A stretch of 64,000 nt of DNA from Pseudoduganella rivuli (GCF_009674485.1 NZ_WKJJ01000014.1:1-64000); one strand, 5' to 3'. Positions 45,343 to 55,022 are shown, numbered from the stretch's first letter. Numbers and translations: made by a program. Notes: a model not told the origin generated them from the letters alone.

Positions 45343-46215
45343 ATGATTGAACTGCTGCTCCAGGCCCTGTATTCCGGCTTGCTGCAAGGCGGCTCGTATG
45401 CGCTGATCGCGCTGGGACTGGCGCTGGTGTTCGGCGCCATGAAAGTCATCAACCTGGCGCACGGCGACCTGGTGCTGATGGCGGCATACCTGGCCTATAC
45501 GGCCGAATCCGCGCTGGGCTGGCATCCGCTGGCCGCGATCGTGCTGGCCTTGCCCGCCACCTGCGTGGCGGCGGCGGGCATGCACTGGACCGTGTCGCGC
45601 ATCCGCACCGACCGTGAAATCAATTCGCTGCTGTTGACGTTCGGCTTCGCCGTGGTGCTGGCCAACGGCTTCCTGCTGCTGTGGCGCGCGGACGTGCACA
45701 GCGCGGCGTCGCCGTGGCTGCAGGATGCGCTGGTGCTCGGTCCGCTGTACAGCATGCACAGCGAAGCGCTGTCGTTTGCCGTCAGCGTCGTGTTGCTGGC
45801 GCTCCTGTGGTGGTGGCTGGCGCGCAGCTGGCAGGGCCGCGCGCTGCGCGCGGTGGCGGCCAACCGCGACGCCGCCATGCTGATGGGGATCGCACCGGGC
45901 CGCACCGAACTGTTGTCGTTCTTGCTGTCCGGCGCGCTGGCCGCCTTTGCCGGCGTGGCGCTGTATTGCTACGGCGTGATCCAGCCCGCGTATGGCAGCG
46001 CGCTGACCGTCAAGGCTTTCATCATCACCGTGCTGGCGGGACTGGGTTCCATCCCCGGCGTGCTGGCGGCGGCCGTCCTGCTGGGCATCTGCGAAGCGCT
46101 GACCGTCACCCTGGCCAGTTCCGCGTTGCAGGAACTGACCGGCATGGTCTTGTTCCTGCTGGTGCTGTTCGTGATGCCGAACGGCTTGTTCGGCGCAAAG
46201 CTGAGGCGCGGATGA
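45343..46215 (+). CDS. livH: ABC permease, LivH type
   Basis: 290 aa, about eight helices. 'LLQGGSYALIALGLALVFGAMKVINLAHGD' spans the family start, and the EAA-like loop 'RAVAANRDAAMLMGIAPGRTE' contacts the ATPase. Stop overlaps the livM start (ATGA). Confidence 0.9.
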   Translation: MIELLLQALYSGLLQGGSYALIALGLALVFGAMKVINLAHGDLVLMAAYLAYTAESALGWHPLAAIVLALPATCVAAAGMHWTVSRIRTDREINSLLLTFGFAVVLANGFLLLWRADVHSAASPWLQDALVLGPLYSMHSEALSFAVSVVLLALLWWWLARSWQGRALRAVAANRDAAMLMGIAPGRTELLSFLLSGALAAFAGVALYCYGVIQPAYGSALTVKAFIITVLAGLGSIPGVLAAAVLLGICEALTVTLASSALQELTGMVLFLLVLFVMPNGLFGAKLRRG

Positions 46216-47183
46216 CGAGGCTGCGCAACCGCGCCGGCGTACTGGCCACCCTCGCCGCATTGGCGGTTGTGCTGCTGGCATGGGGCGGCAATCCCTATGT
46301 CATGAGCATCACCATTGCCGCGCTGATGACGGGCGGCGTGGCGCTGGCGTGGGCGCTGCTGGGCAACCTGGGCGGCATGGTCAGCTTCGGCCACGCCGCC
46401 TTTGTCGGCGCGGGCGCCTATGTGTCGGCGCTTTGCACGTTGCAGCTGGGCGTGCCGGTGGCGCTGGGCATCGTGCTGGGCGCGCTGGGCGCGGCAGCCA
46501 GCGCGCTGGTCATGCTGCCGGCATTGCGGCTGCGCGGCCCGTACTTTGCGCTGGCCATTCTGGCCTACGCGCATATCTTCCGCATCGTCGCCACCGAGTG
46601 GACGTCCGTCACGCGCGGCGCCGCCGGCCTGTCCGGCATTCCCCCGCTGCCCGTGATCCCGGGACTGCAACCGAAAGCGTCGGCCTGCCTGCTGGCGGCG
46701 CTGCTGGTACTGGCCTTTGCGCTGGCCTACCGTTCCATCCGCGCCAGCCACGCGGGCCTGGCGCTGCGCGCCATGCACCACAGCGAAGACGCCACCCGCG
46801 TACTGGGTGTCAACAGCACGCTGCTGAAGGGCATGATGCTGCTGGTGTCCGCCGCCATGGCGGGCGCCGTCGGCGCATTCAATGTGCATTACATCGGCTT
46901 TCTGGAACCGGATTACGCGTTCGGCGCCATGTGGGTGACCTTGCCGATCGTGGCGGCCATCTTCGGCGGCTACCGCACCCTGGCCGGCCCGGTGGCGGGC
47001 GCGCTGGTGGTGTCGCTGGCGGACCAGTTGCTGTTCAAGGAATGGCTGCCGGTCGGCCACCAGTTCCTGCTGGGCGTGCTGCTGGTGGCGATGATCATGG
47101 CCAGCCCGGGCGGCATGCTGCCGCTGGCGGTATCGGCGCTGCATCGATTGCGTACGGCGGGCAAAGGCGGTGGCCATGCTTGA
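46212..47183 (+). CDS. livM: ABC permease, LivM type
   Basis: 323 aa, about nine helices. 'NLGGMVSFGHAAFVGAGAY' and 'RAMHHSEDATRVLGVNSTLLKG' (ATPase-contact loop) are LivM features. GAGG five bases before ATG 46212. Overlaps the following ATPase gene. Confidence 0.9.
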   Translation: MTRLRNRAGVLATLAALAVVLLAWGGNPYVMSITIAALMTGGVALAWALLGNLGGMVSFGHAAFVGAGAYVSALCTLQLGVPVALGIVLGALGAAASALVMLPALRLRGPYFALAILAYAHIFRIVATEWTSVTRGAAGLSGIPPLPVIPGLQPKASACLLAALLVLAFALAYRSIRASHAGLALRAMHHSEDATRVLGVNSTLLKGMMLLVSAAMAGAVGAFNVHYIGFLEPDYAFGAMWVTLPIVAAIFGGYRTLAGPVAGALVVSLADQLLFKEWLPVGHQFLLGVLLVAMIMASPGGMLPLAVSALHRLRTAGKGGGHA

Positions 47184-47907
47184 ACTGGACCGCCTGCGCG
47201 TGTGTTTCGGCGGCCTGGCCGCGCTCGAAGGCGTGACCCTGACCGTGCACGAAGGCGAAGTGCTGGGATTGATCGGGCCGAACGGCGCCGGCAAGACCAC
47301 GCTGTTCAACGCGATTTCCGGACTGGTGCGCGCGACCGACGGCAAGGTGCGCCTGCACGGACAGGACATCACGCGCATGCCGATGCACCGCCGCGCGCGC
47401 ATCGGCATCGGCCGCACGTTCCAGGCGCCGCAACCATTGCACGGCTTGAGCGTGCGGGAAAACCTGGTGGTGGCGCAGCGCTATGGCGCCGGCGAACCCG
47501 ATGCGGCGCGCCTCGATGCGATCCTGCGCATGACGGGACTGGCGGACAAGGCGGACGCCGATGCGGCGTCCAGCCTGGCGCTGGCCGAATTGAAAGCGCT
47601 GGAAGTGGCCAAGGCGCTGGCCACCCATCCCCGCCTGCTGTTGCTCGATGAAGTGCTGGCCGGGCTGGAAACAGCGGGCCGGCTGCGCTTCATCACGATG
47701 CTGCAAGGCTTGCACCAGCACTTCCGCGTGGCCATCATCGTCATCGAACACGATATCGCCGCGATCCGCACCCTGTGCCCCCGCATCGCCGTGCTCGATT
47801 CCGGCCGGCTGATCGCACAGGGCCCGCCGGACCTGGTGCTGCGCGAACCCGCCGTGATTGCCTGCTATACCGGGACGGCGGAAAACGGGAGCGCAGCCCA
47901 TGGCTGA
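47176..47907 (+). CDS. livG: ABC ATPase, LivG type
   Basis: 243 aa. Walker A 'GPNGAGKTT', Walker B 'LLLLDEVLAGL', H-loop 'VIEHDI'. The signature motif position reads 'LALAELKALEVAKAL' instead of LSGGQ, a variant seen in some LivG-like ATPases. ATG 47176 lies eight bases after AAGG; GTG 47170 is less likely. Confidence 0.9.
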   Translation: MLELDRLRVCFGGLAALEGVTLTVHEGEVLGLIGPNGAGKTTLFNAISGLVRATDGKVRLHGQDITRMPMHRRARIGIGRTFQAPQPLHGLSVRENLVVAQRYGAGEPDAARLDAILRMTGLADKADADAASSLALAELKALEVAKALATHPRLLLLDEVLAGLETAGRLRFITMLQGLHQHFRVAIIVIEHDIAAIRTLCPRIAVLDSGRLIAQGPPDLVLREPAVIACYTGTAENGSAAHG

Positions 47908-48613
47908 CGCGCTGCAGGTGAACCAGGTGCGCGCCGGCTATGGCGCCATCAATGTGCTGTGGGACGTGTCGCTGACGGCAAATCCGGGCGAACTGACCGC
48001 CATCATCGGCCCCAATGGCGCCGGTAAAACCACGCTGCTGCGCGCCATCATGGGCTTGCTGCCGCTGACCGCCGGCACGGTGGCGCTGGGTGCGCAGCGG
48101 CTCGATCACATGCCGACCTGGCGGCTGGCGCAACGGGGCATCGCGCTGATTCCCGAAGGCCGCATGCTGTTCGACGCGATGAGCGTGGAAGAAAACCTGC
48201 TGATCGGCGCGTTTCCCCGGGACCAGCGCCGCCACGCGCTGCGCCGGCTGGACGCGGCGTACGCGATGTTCCCGAAATTGCGCGAGCGGCGCAGGCAGCT
48301 GGCCGGCTCGCTGTCCGGCGGCGAAGCGCAAATGCTGGTGTTGGCGCGGGGGCTGATGGCCGACCCGAAGGTGCTGCTGGTCGACGAACCGTCGCTGGGG
48401 CTGGCGCCGGTGGTGGTCGACGAATTGTTCGGCATCCTCGCGCATTTGCGGCAGGAAGGCTTGACCATCGTGCTGGTGGAACAGCACACGGAACGGGCGG
48501 TGGCCATCGCCGATCACGTGCACCTGATGCAGAGCGGGAAAGTCGTGCTGTCGCAGCGGGCGGCGGACGTGTGCCTGGCGCAATTGCACGAACAATATTT
48601 CGGGCTGGCCTGA
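47900..48613 (+). CDS. livF: ABC ATPase, LivF type
   Basis: 237 aa. Walker A 'GPNGAGKTT', signature 'LSGGEAQML', Walker B 'VLLVDEPSLGLAP', 'VEQHTE' H-loop. GGGAG before ATG 47900; overlaps livG by 8 bp. Completes a five-component importer. Confidence 0.9.
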   Translation: MADALQVNQVRAGYGAINVLWDVSLTANPGELTAIIGPNGAGKTTLLRAIMGLLPLTAGTVALGAQRLDHMPTWRLAQRGIALIPEGRMLFDAMSVEENLLIGAFPRDQRRHALRRLDAAYAMFPKLRERRRQLAGSLSGGEAQMLVLARGLMADPKVLLVDEPSLGLAPVVVDELFGILAHLRQEGLTIVLVEQHTERAVAIADHVHLMQSGKVVLSQRAADVCLAQLHEQYFGLA

Positions 48614-48698
48614 ATTTCCCGCCGTCACGCGGGCGACCGGATTGCGCCCGCTGTGCTAAAACGCTCGGTATCGCCACAGCAGCATTGCAGGAGTACGC

Positions 48699-49637
48699 AT
48701 GACCGACGAAGAGAAACGCCGCACCGACCGGCGCCAGCGCGACCGTCACGGCAATCCCCGTTATCTCGATCCCGGTGAAACCATCTTCAGCCTGTGGGGC
48801 CGCGTGCTCGCCGCGCGCTACCGCCGCGTTGCCGCGTCGCTGGCCAGCCGTGTCATGCAACGGCCGCTGCACATCGGTATTTCGGCCCGTATTTTCCACC
48901 CGGAAGCCGGCGCCACGGGACTGCGCAGCAAGAATTTGCAATACCTGGAAGAATCCATCGCACACTGGGTCATGACGCGCGACGTGCTGGTGTTCATGAT
49001 CCCCACCGTCAACACGGAAGGCTTGATCCACCCGTCGAACATCCGCCTCAGCCATTATGCGGAACACCTGGACGGGCTGGTGCTGCAAGGGGGCGCGGAT
49101 GTGTCGCCGCAAAGCTATGCGGAAACGCCGACCCGTCCCGAATGGAGCGGCGATCCGGCGCGCGACCGCTATGAACTGGAATTGCTGCGCGAATTCATCC
49201 AGGCGGGCAAACCGGTGCTGGGCATTTGCCGTGGATGCCAGTTGCTCAACGTGGCCTTTGGCGGCACCTTGTACCAGGACATCGCCACCGACGTGCCGGA
49301 CGCGATGGCGCACGTGCACGACGATTACGACCGCCACCGCCACGTCATCCACTTTCCCGAGGGGTCGTCGCTGGCGCGCATGCTGAAAAGCCAGGGCAGC
49401 CAGGCGCTGGTCAATTCCATCCACCACCAGGCCGTCAAGGACCTGGGGCGCGACATGGTGGTGGAAGCGCGCTCCTCGCCGGACAACATGGTGGAAGCGA
49501 TCCGCTATACCAAGGCGCCGTTTGTCATGGGCTTGCAATGGCATCCGGAATTTCACCGCGCGGGCGGCGTGGAACTGCTCGATTGCACGGCGATCCTCGA
49601 CAATTTCCTGCGGGTCGCCCGCGAAACACGGTTCTGA
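48699..49637 (+). CDS. class I glutamine amidotransferase-like / gamma-glutamyl-GABA hydrolase family (peptidase C26)
   Basis: 312 aa. Nucleophile Cys177 in 'GICRGCQLLN', catalytic His in 'MGLQWHPEFH'. The ~55-residue hydrophilic N-terminal extension before 'HIGISARIF' is longer than in PuuD. Probably hydrolyses gamma-glutamyl amides. 85 bp after the ABC operon and possibly part of it, which would hint at gamma-glutamyl or amide substrates. Confidence 0.8.
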   Translation: MTDEEKRRTDRRQRDRHGNPRYLDPGETIFSLWGRVLAARYRRVAASLASRVMQRPLHIGISARIFHPEAGATGLRSKNLQYLEESIAHWVMTRDVLVFMIPTVNTEGLIHPSNIRLSHYAEHLDGLVLQGGADVSPQSYAETPTRPEWSGDPARDRYELELLREFIQAGKPVLGICRGCQLLNVAFGGTLYQDIATDVPDAMAHVHDDYDRHRHVIHFPEGSSLARMLKSQGSQALVNSIHHQAVKDLGRDMVVEARSSPDNMVEAIRYTKAPFVMGLQWHPEFHRAGGVELLDCTAILDNFLRVARETRF

Positions 49638-49646
49638 CCGCCGGTT

Positions 49647-50762
49647 CTAGTCCTTGAAGCGCCGGATCGCCGCGTCGACCACGCCTTCCACGCTGCCGCT
49701 GGCGGTGTACTGGTCACGCAGGTAGTGCGCATCGCTGCCCATGTGCGTGACGGCCGTCAGATGGTCCAGCCCCGCCATGCCGCCCAGCGCTTCCGCATGG
49801 GGCGCCATCTTGCGCAAGGTGGTCAGGATATCCTCCCGCAGCGACAGGTTTTCATACGTCTTCGGATGCACGATGGCGCCATCGAGGCCGAAGCGGCAAG
49901 CCTGGAAGCGGTTGTAGTTATAGACCAGGTAATCGTCTTCGGCCGGCATCGGTTCATGGCGCTCCAGCAGGTAGCGGCACAGCGCCTGCAGGTAGCACGC
50001 CAGCGCGGCGGCGCGCTCGACCGTCAGCGGTGTATCGCACACGCGCAATTCAATGGTGCCGTATTCGGGCTTGGGCCGGATGTCCCAGTAAAAATCCTTC
50101 ATGCTCTTGATGACGCCCGTGTGCTCCATCTTGGAAAAATAACTGTGTTCGAATTCTTCCCATGACAGCAGGAACGGCGCCCGACCGCTCATCGGAAACG
50201 CGAACACGGAATTCAGGCGGGCCGAATTGAACAGCGTGTCATTGCCCTGCACGAACGGCGACGACGCCGACAGCGCGATGAAATGCGGCACGTAGCGCGA
50301 CAGCGAATGCAGCAGGAACAACGCATCGTCGCCATTGCCGCAACCGATGTGCACGTGCTGGCCGAAAATCGTGAATTGCTTGGCCAGGTAGCCATACAGT
50401 TCGGATACTTCGCGGAATCGCGGCTTACTGAAAATCCGCCGCTCCGACCAGCGCTGGAACGGGTGCGTGCCGCCGCCGCAAATGCCGATATTCAAGTGTT
50501 CACAGGCCTGCACCAGCGTATCGCGGATCAGGCGCAGTTGCGCCACCAGTTCCGTGAAATTCGTGTGCACGTCGGTGTTAATTTCAATCATGCTTTCCGT
50601 GATTTCCGGCGTCACGTTGCCGGGGAATGGCTTGCGCGCCAGCAGGTGCAGCAAGTCCGGGCTGGACGCCGACAAGTCGAAGTCCGAATTACTGATCAAT
50701 TGCAACTCCAGCTCGACGCCCATGGTCAGCGGATTGGACAGACTGAATGGTTCCAATGGCAT
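49647..50762 (-). CDS. ybdK: carboxylate-amine ligase, YbdK type (GCS2 family)
   Basis: 371 aa. 'MGVELELQLI' with 'EITESMIEINTDVHTN' and 'HVHIGCGNGDDAL' match the glutamate-cysteine ligase type 2 fold. E. coli YbdK has weak gamma-glutamylcysteine ligase activity; the real role is unsettled. AAGGAGGG five bases before ATG. Convergent with the C26 hydrolase gene; 13 bp downstream is the antiporter gene's stop... in fact it is transcribed after the antiporter's neighbour in reverse order: ybdK ends at 49647 and the antiporter gene (start 51960) lies upstream on the same strand. Confidence 0.85.
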   Translation of the reverse strand: MPLEPFSLSNPLTMGVELELQLISNSDFDLSASSPDLLHLLARKPFPGNVTPEITESMIEINTDVHTNFTELVAQLRLIRDTLVQACEHLNIGICGGGTHPFQRWSERRIFSKPRFREVSELYGYLAKQFTIFGQHVHIGCGNGDDALFLLHSLSRYVPHFIALSASSPFVQGNDTLFNSARLNSVFAFPMSGRAPFLLSWEEFEHSYFSKMEHTGVIKSMKDFYWDIRPKPEYGTIELRVCDTPLTVERAAALACYLQALCRYLLERHEPMPAEDDYLVYNYNRFQACRFGLDGAIVHPKTYENLSLREDILTTLRKMAPHAEALGGMAGLDHLTAVTHMGSDAHYLRDQYTASGSVEGVVDAAIRRFKD

Positions 50763-50775
50763 GGTGCCCTCCTTC

Positions 50776-51960
50776 TCAATGGTCCTTGCTGGACGCTTCT
50801 TTCGCCCACACCAGCGCGTATTGCGTGATGACCGGACCCAGCACTTCCATGAACAGTGTCATCGCGGCCAGCGCCGCCAGCTCGTCGACCAGCACGATGC
50901 CCATGTACTTGGTCTGCTCCAGCAGCAGGATCACGAACACGGACATCGGCGCCATCGCCACGCCGGTCAAAGCCCCCTTGCGCCACGAGACGCCGCCCGG
51001 GTGCGAGAACACCGCCACGGCGCCGATCTTGACGATGAAGCGGGCCAGCACCAGCACGGCGGCCAGCGCGGCGCCCGATACCACGCGGTCCCAGTCCAGG
51101 GTCGTGACGGCGAACACGAACAGCAGCACGGCAAGCAATTCGCCGATGGCGCCGAAGTTGCGCTCGGTGCGGGTAATCACCACGCGGCGGTGGCGCGCCA
51201 TCAGGCCGAACGTCAACGTGCCCAGTACCGGCGACAGATTCGCCGCATGGGCAATCGCCACCAGCGATACCACGGCCAGCGCGAACGCCACCGACCCTTC
51301 GCGGCCCACCTGCCCCAGCTGGCGCAGCACGGCCGGCACCATCACGCCGAACACGGCGCCCATCACGGCCGACGCCAGCAATTCGATCGCGCTGTGCGAA
51401 ATGGCTTGCGCCAGGCTGCCCGACGTGCGGAACACCCAGACGCCCACCACCACCTTGAACACGAACACGGCCAGCACGCAATTGATGGCGACCATGTGCA
51501 GCACCCGCTCCGTGACCTGGCCCGAACTGTTTTGTTCGTTAATCACGCGCAGCACGCCGGCCGGCGACGTCGACATGGCCAGCGACGCCAGCAGTGCACA
51601 GGTCAGCGGCGGCATGCCTGCCGCGTGGCTGAAGGCATAGACCACGGCAAACGTGGCGGCCGATTCCGCCACGGCGGTCAAGGTGATCCACGGATTGATG
51701 CGCAGCCAGTGCAGGTTGATGCGGTAGCCGAACTCGAACAGGATCAAGCCGAACGCCACATTGGCCAGCAATGTGACGGGGCTGGAACTGTCGCTGACGT
51801 ACAGGTCCGGGAAAGCTTGTGCGGCCGCGAAACCGACCAGGCCGTAGACACTGATGCGGGGCACATTGATCCAGCGGTGAATGATTTCGCCAGCCAGCCA
51901 GGCCAGCGCAATTGCAAACGGCCATGCAAGCTCGGCGGACAAGACCAGGATATCTGGCAT
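50776..51960 (-). CDS. cation/proton antiporter (CPA2-like)
   Basis: 394 aa with about 12 helices: 'SVYGLVGFAAAQAFPDLYV', 'LILFEFGYRI', 'ALLASLAMSTSPAGVLRVINE', 'SPVLGTLTFGLMARH'. No C-terminal TrkA-N domain. GGAGGGAAC precedes ATG 51960; the open frame continues far upstream but is non-coding there. First gene of an operon with ybdK (13-bp gap). A glutathione-linked antiporter is conceivable but not shown. Confidence 0.8.
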   Translation of the reverse strand: MPDILVLSAELAWPFAIALAWLAGEIIHRWINVPRISVYGLVGFAAAQAFPDLYVSDSSSPVTLLANVAFGLILFEFGYRINLHWLRINPWITLTAVAESAATFAVVYAFSHAAGMPPLTCALLASLAMSTSPAGVLRVINEQNSSGQVTERVLHMVAINCVLAVFVFKVVVGVWVFRTSGSLAQAISHSAIELLASAVMGAVFGVMVPAVLRQLGQVGREGSVAFALAVVSLVAIAHAANLSPVLGTLTFGLMARHRRVVITRTERNFGAIGELLAVLLFVFAVTTLDWDRVVSGAALAAVLVLARFIVKIGAVAVFSHPGGVSWRKGALTGVAMAPMSVFVILLLEQTKYMGIVLVDELAALAAMTLFMEVLGPVITQYALVWAKEASSKDH

Positions 51961-52104
51961 GTTCCCTCCTTGCAAAAAAATCTGACTGAACTGTAGGTGA
52001 TCGAAGGCAATCGTGTCGCACCGTTGGCATGCCATCCGGTCCGCTTCGCTTGTACAATCGCTGCGAATTCCATCCCAACCTGCATTCAACGTAAAGGGAA
52101 TCCC

Positions 52105-52953
52105 ATGCTTCAGCTGCTCAGCGAACACGCGTGTTTTGGCGGTGTCCAGCGCTTTTACCAGACCGCCAGCACGGCCATCGGCCTGCCCATGCGCTTTGCC
52201 GCGTACATCCCGCCGCACGCGGACGGCGCGCGCCTGCCGGCGCTGTTTTACCTGGCCGGCCTCACGTGCACGGAAGAGACCTTCGCCATCAAGGCGGGCG
52301 CGCAGCGCATCGCGGCGGAACTGGGCGTGATCCTGGTGGCGCCCGATACCAGCCCCCGTGGCGCGGGCGTGCCGGGCGAAGCCGATGCGTGGGACTTCGG
52401 CGTGGGCGCGGGCTTTTATGTCGATGCGGTGCAGGCGCCGTGGAGCACGCACTACCGCATGTACAGCCATATCCTGGAATTGCGCGAACTGGTGGCGCGC
52501 GAACTGCCGGTCGACGATGCGCGCGTCGGCATCTTCGGCCACTCGATGGGGGGCCACGGCGCGCTGACCATCGCGCTGAAGCGGCCGGACTTGTTCCGTT
52601 CCGTCTCCGCCTTCGCGCCGATTGCCGCGCCCGCGCGCTGCCCATGGGGGCGCAAGGCGTTCACGGGTTACCTGGGCACCGACGAAAGCGCATGGCTGCA
52701 GCATGACGCCAGCGCGCTGATGGCGTCGCGGCAGACGCCGTTCCCGCACGGGATCCTGATCGACCAGGGATTGGGCGACAAATTCCTTGCCGAACAATTG
52801 CACCCGGAAGCGTTCGAGGAAGCGTGCCGCACGGCCGCGCAGCCGCTGCAATTGCGGCGGCATGCGGGCTATGACCACGGCTACTATTTCATTTCAACTT
52901 ACATGGAAGACCATTTACGTTTTCACGCGCAAAACCTCGCGTTCGAAACGTAA
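52105..52953 (+). CDS. fghA: S-formylglutathione hydrolase
   Basis: 282 aa. Hydrolyses S-formylglutathione to formate and glutathione in formaldehyde detoxification. 'FYLAGLTCTEETFAIKAGAQ', nucleophile Ser in 'GHSMGGHGAL', Asp in 'LIDQGLGDKF', His in 'AGYDHGYYFI'. AAGGGAA precedes ATG 52105. The partner formaldehyde dehydrogenase is not in this window. Confidence 0.95.
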   Translation: MLQLLSEHACFGGVQRFYQTASTAIGLPMRFAAYIPPHADGARLPALFYLAGLTCTEETFAIKAGAQRIAAELGVILVAPDTSPRGAGVPGEADAWDFGVGAGFYVDAVQAPWSTHYRMYSHILELRELVARELPVDDARVGIFGHSMGGHGALTIALKRPDLFRSVSAFAPIAAPARCPWGRKAFTGYLGTDESAWLQHDASALMASRQTPFPHGILIDQGLGDKFLAEQLHPEAFEEACRTAAQPLQLRRHAGYDHGYYFISTYMEDHLRFHAQNLAFET

Positions 52954-53535
52954 TTACAGCTTGATTTCCGTGCCCAGCTTTTGCAGCAGCTGGGCCAGCC
53001 ATTGCGGGTGCGCGGGCCATGCGGGCGCCGTGACGAACTGGCCGTCCGTGACGGCGCCGTCGATGGGGATATCCGCATATTCCGCGCCGGCCATTTTGAC
53101 TTCCGGCGCGCAGGCGGGATAGGCGGAAATTTTCTTGCCACGGATGACATCGGCCGCCGCCAGCAATTGCGCGCCGTGGCAAATGGCGGCGATCGGTTTG
53201 CCCGCCTGCGCAAAGCCACGCACCAGGGCGATGACTTTCTCGTTCAGGCGCAGGTATTCCGGTGCGCGGCCGCCCGCCACCACCAGCGCGTCATAGGCGG
53301 TGACAGCCACCTGGTCGAAATCCGCGTTCAGCGCGAACTGGTGGCCCGGCTTTTCCGTATAGGTCTGGTCGCCTTCGAAATCGTGGATCGCGGTCTTGAC
53401 CTTGTCGCCGCTCTTCTTGCCCGGGCACACGGCGTGTACGGTATGGCCCACCATCAGCAGCGCCTGGAACGGCACCATCGTCTCGTAATCCTCGGCAAAG
53501 TCGCCGGTCAGCAGCAGGATTTTTTTCGCAGCCAT
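52954..53535 (-). CDS. DJ-1/PfpI family protein
   Basis: 193 aa. Class I amidotransferase-like fold with nucleophile Cys replaced in context 'IAAICHGAQLL' (Cys-His pair intact). 'LTGDFAEDYE' and 'ALVVAGGRAPEYL' are typical. Possible glyoxalase/deglycase or protease-like role. AGGAG lies six bases before ATG 53535. Its stop abuts the fghA stop. Confidence 0.85.
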   Translation of the reverse strand: MAAKKILLLTGDFAEDYETMVPFQALLMVGHTVHAVCPGKKSGDKVKTAIHDFEGDQTYTEKPGHQFALNADFDQVAVTAYDALVVAGGRAPEYLRLNEKVIALVRGFAQAGKPIAAICHGAQLLAAADVIRGKKISAYPACAPEVKMAGAEYADIPIDGAVTDGQFVTAPAWPAHPQWLAQLLQKLGTEIKL

Positions 53536-53610
53536 CGTCATCTCCTATCAGGGTGGTATCAGGGTTGGACAAGCGGGACCATGATAGCCCGGCGCGAAAA
53601 ATCATGCATA

Positions 53611-53649
53611 AAAAGCAAAAAGGCGGCAGGCTCGCGCCTGACCGCCTTT
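53611..53649 (-). terminator. intrinsic terminator of cheV
   Basis: 13-bp stem with one bulge (53619-53631 with 53636-53649), TCGC loop, followed on the minus strand by T5-G-C-T5. Starts 20 bases after the cheV stop codon. Confidence 0.8.
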
Positions 53650-53668
53650 CATCGCAGAAGAAAGCTCT

Positions 53669-54625
53669 TTATTTGTTCAGCACTTTGCGGATGGTTTCCG
53701 CCAGGTCTTCCGCCACGAATTTCGCGACATACGCGTCCGCGCCCACGCCGCGCACGTGGTCTTCGTTGGTCTTGCCGGACAGCGACGAGTGGATCACCAC
53801 GGGAATCTTGGAGAACCGCGCATCCTGCTTGACCAGGCGGGTCAGCGTGAAGCCATCCATTTCCGGCATTTCCAGGTCGGTCAGGATCAGCGCGACGCGC
53901 TCGTCGATGCCGATGCCCTCGGCCTTGCAGCCATCGGCAATGTGATTGAGCTTGTCCCACGCTTCCTTGCCGGACTTGGTCATCGCATATGGCGCGCCCA
54001 TCGCGTTCAAGCCCTGTTCGATCAGGCTGCGCGCCACCACGGAATCGTCGGCGGCCAGGATGATGGTGCCCGGCTTCAGCAACAGTTTCGGACCGATGGT
54101 GTCCGGATCGACGTCCTTGCCTTCGGTCGGGATCATCTTGCGCAAGATGGTTTCCACGTCCAGCACCTGCGCCAGGCGGGTGTTGTTGACATCGCCATCG
54201 AGGCGGGCAATCGACGTTACCATGCCGCCGGCCGTGCTGCCTTCGGCGGACAGCACCTGGCCCCAGTCGAGGCGCACGATTTCATCGACGGATTCCACGG
54301 CAAACGCTTGCGTGGTGCGGGCAAATTCCGTCACCAGCATGATGTTCAGGCCCGTCTTCGGCTTCACGCCGACAATCGCCGGCAAGTCCATCACGGAGAT
54401 AATCTGGCCGCGCAGGTTGACGACGCCCAGCATGTGGGGCGACGAACCCGCCACCGCCGTCACTTCCGGCATGGCGACGATTTCGCGGATCTTGAAGACG
54501 TTGATGCCATACAGCTCCGAATGATCGCCATTGGCGTCGCAGCCCAGGCGAAACAGCAGCAGTTCAAACTTGTTGGAATTGGTTAAGTTACTGCGTTCGT
54601 CAATTTCTTGTTGAACTGAATTCAT
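53669..54625 (-). CDS. cheV: chemotaxis protein CheV
   Basis: 318 aa. CheW-like domain (about 20-165; 'YGINVFKIREIVAMPEVT', 'GVVNLRGQIISVMDL') and receiver (190-315) with phosphoacceptor in 'ALILTDLEMPEMDG'. Couples receptors to CheA with adaptation. ATG 54625 with GGAG; the nine-residue longer frame is less likely. Not next to other che genes. Confidence 0.95.
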   Translation of the reverse strand: MNSVQQEIDERSNLTNSNKFELLLFRLGCDANGDHSELYGINVFKIREIVAMPEVTAVAGSSPHMLGVVNLRGQIISVMDLPAIVGVKPKTGLNIMLVTEFARTTQAFAVESVDEIVRLDWGQVLSAEGSTAGGMVTSIARLDGDVNNTRLAQVLDVETILRKMIPTEGKDVDPDTIGPKLLLKPGTIILAADDSVVARSLIEQGLNAMGAPYAMTKSGKEAWDKLNHIADGCKAEGIGIDERVALILTDLEMPEMDGFTLTRLVKQDARFSKIPVVIHSSLSGKTNEDHVRGVGADAYVAKFVAEDLAETIRKVLNK

Positions 54626-54761
54626 GTGTGATTTCTCCGTCGGGGCTCTCAAGTACTGATAGCGGCAGGGCTCCAGTATAACGAGATTGCCTTGTGTAAC
54701 GGAACATTTCCCCCCTTTGCACCATGGATGAGAAGCGCGCGCACAACACCGGCGTGACGGA

Positions 54762-54796
54762 AAAGCAAAAAGGCAGCCACGAAGGCTGCCTTTTAT
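54762..54796 (-). terminator. intrinsic terminator of tRNA-Gly
   Basis: 11-bp stem (54768-54778 with 54784-54794) with a 5-base loop; on the minus strand it ends in a T-run. Ten bases past the tRNA 3' end. Confidence 0.8.
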
Positions 54797-54803
54797 GAAA
54801 TTC

Positions 54804-54879
54804 TGGAGCGGGAGAAGAGTCTCGAACTCTCGACCTCAACCTTGGCAAGGTTGCGCTCTACCAACTGAGCTACTCCCGC
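54804..54879 (-). tRNA. tRNA-Gly(GCC)
   Basis: 76 bases with encoded CCA. Acceptor GCGGGAG pairs CTCCCGC, D-arm GCTCAGTTGGTAGAGC, anticodon loop TTGCCAA (anticodon GCC), T-loop GTTCGAGAC. Followed by an intrinsic terminator. Confidence 0.97.
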
Positions 54880-55022
54880 TTGGGAGGCCGCATTATGCCA
54901 GCGCCGGAAAAAAATTACCAGAGCAAAATGAAAGTCAGTGCGGCATATCCCCGCTGGGGTTTGGCGGCGAGGCAAGCTTGCTGCCTTTATAATGCAAGCT
55001 TCTTTTTCCAGCACGACACAGA

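Noticed and set aside
47560..47610. LivG as a defective ATPase because LSGGQ is absent
   Set aside because: The variant 'LALAELKALEVAKAL' keeps the general pattern of LivG relatives with non-canonical signature; Walker A, Walker B and the H-loop are intact.
50776..52878. 700-aa frame for the CPA2-like antiporter
   Set aside because: Upstream of 51960 it is antisense to fghA and of shadow composition; GGAGGGAAC marks ATG 51960.
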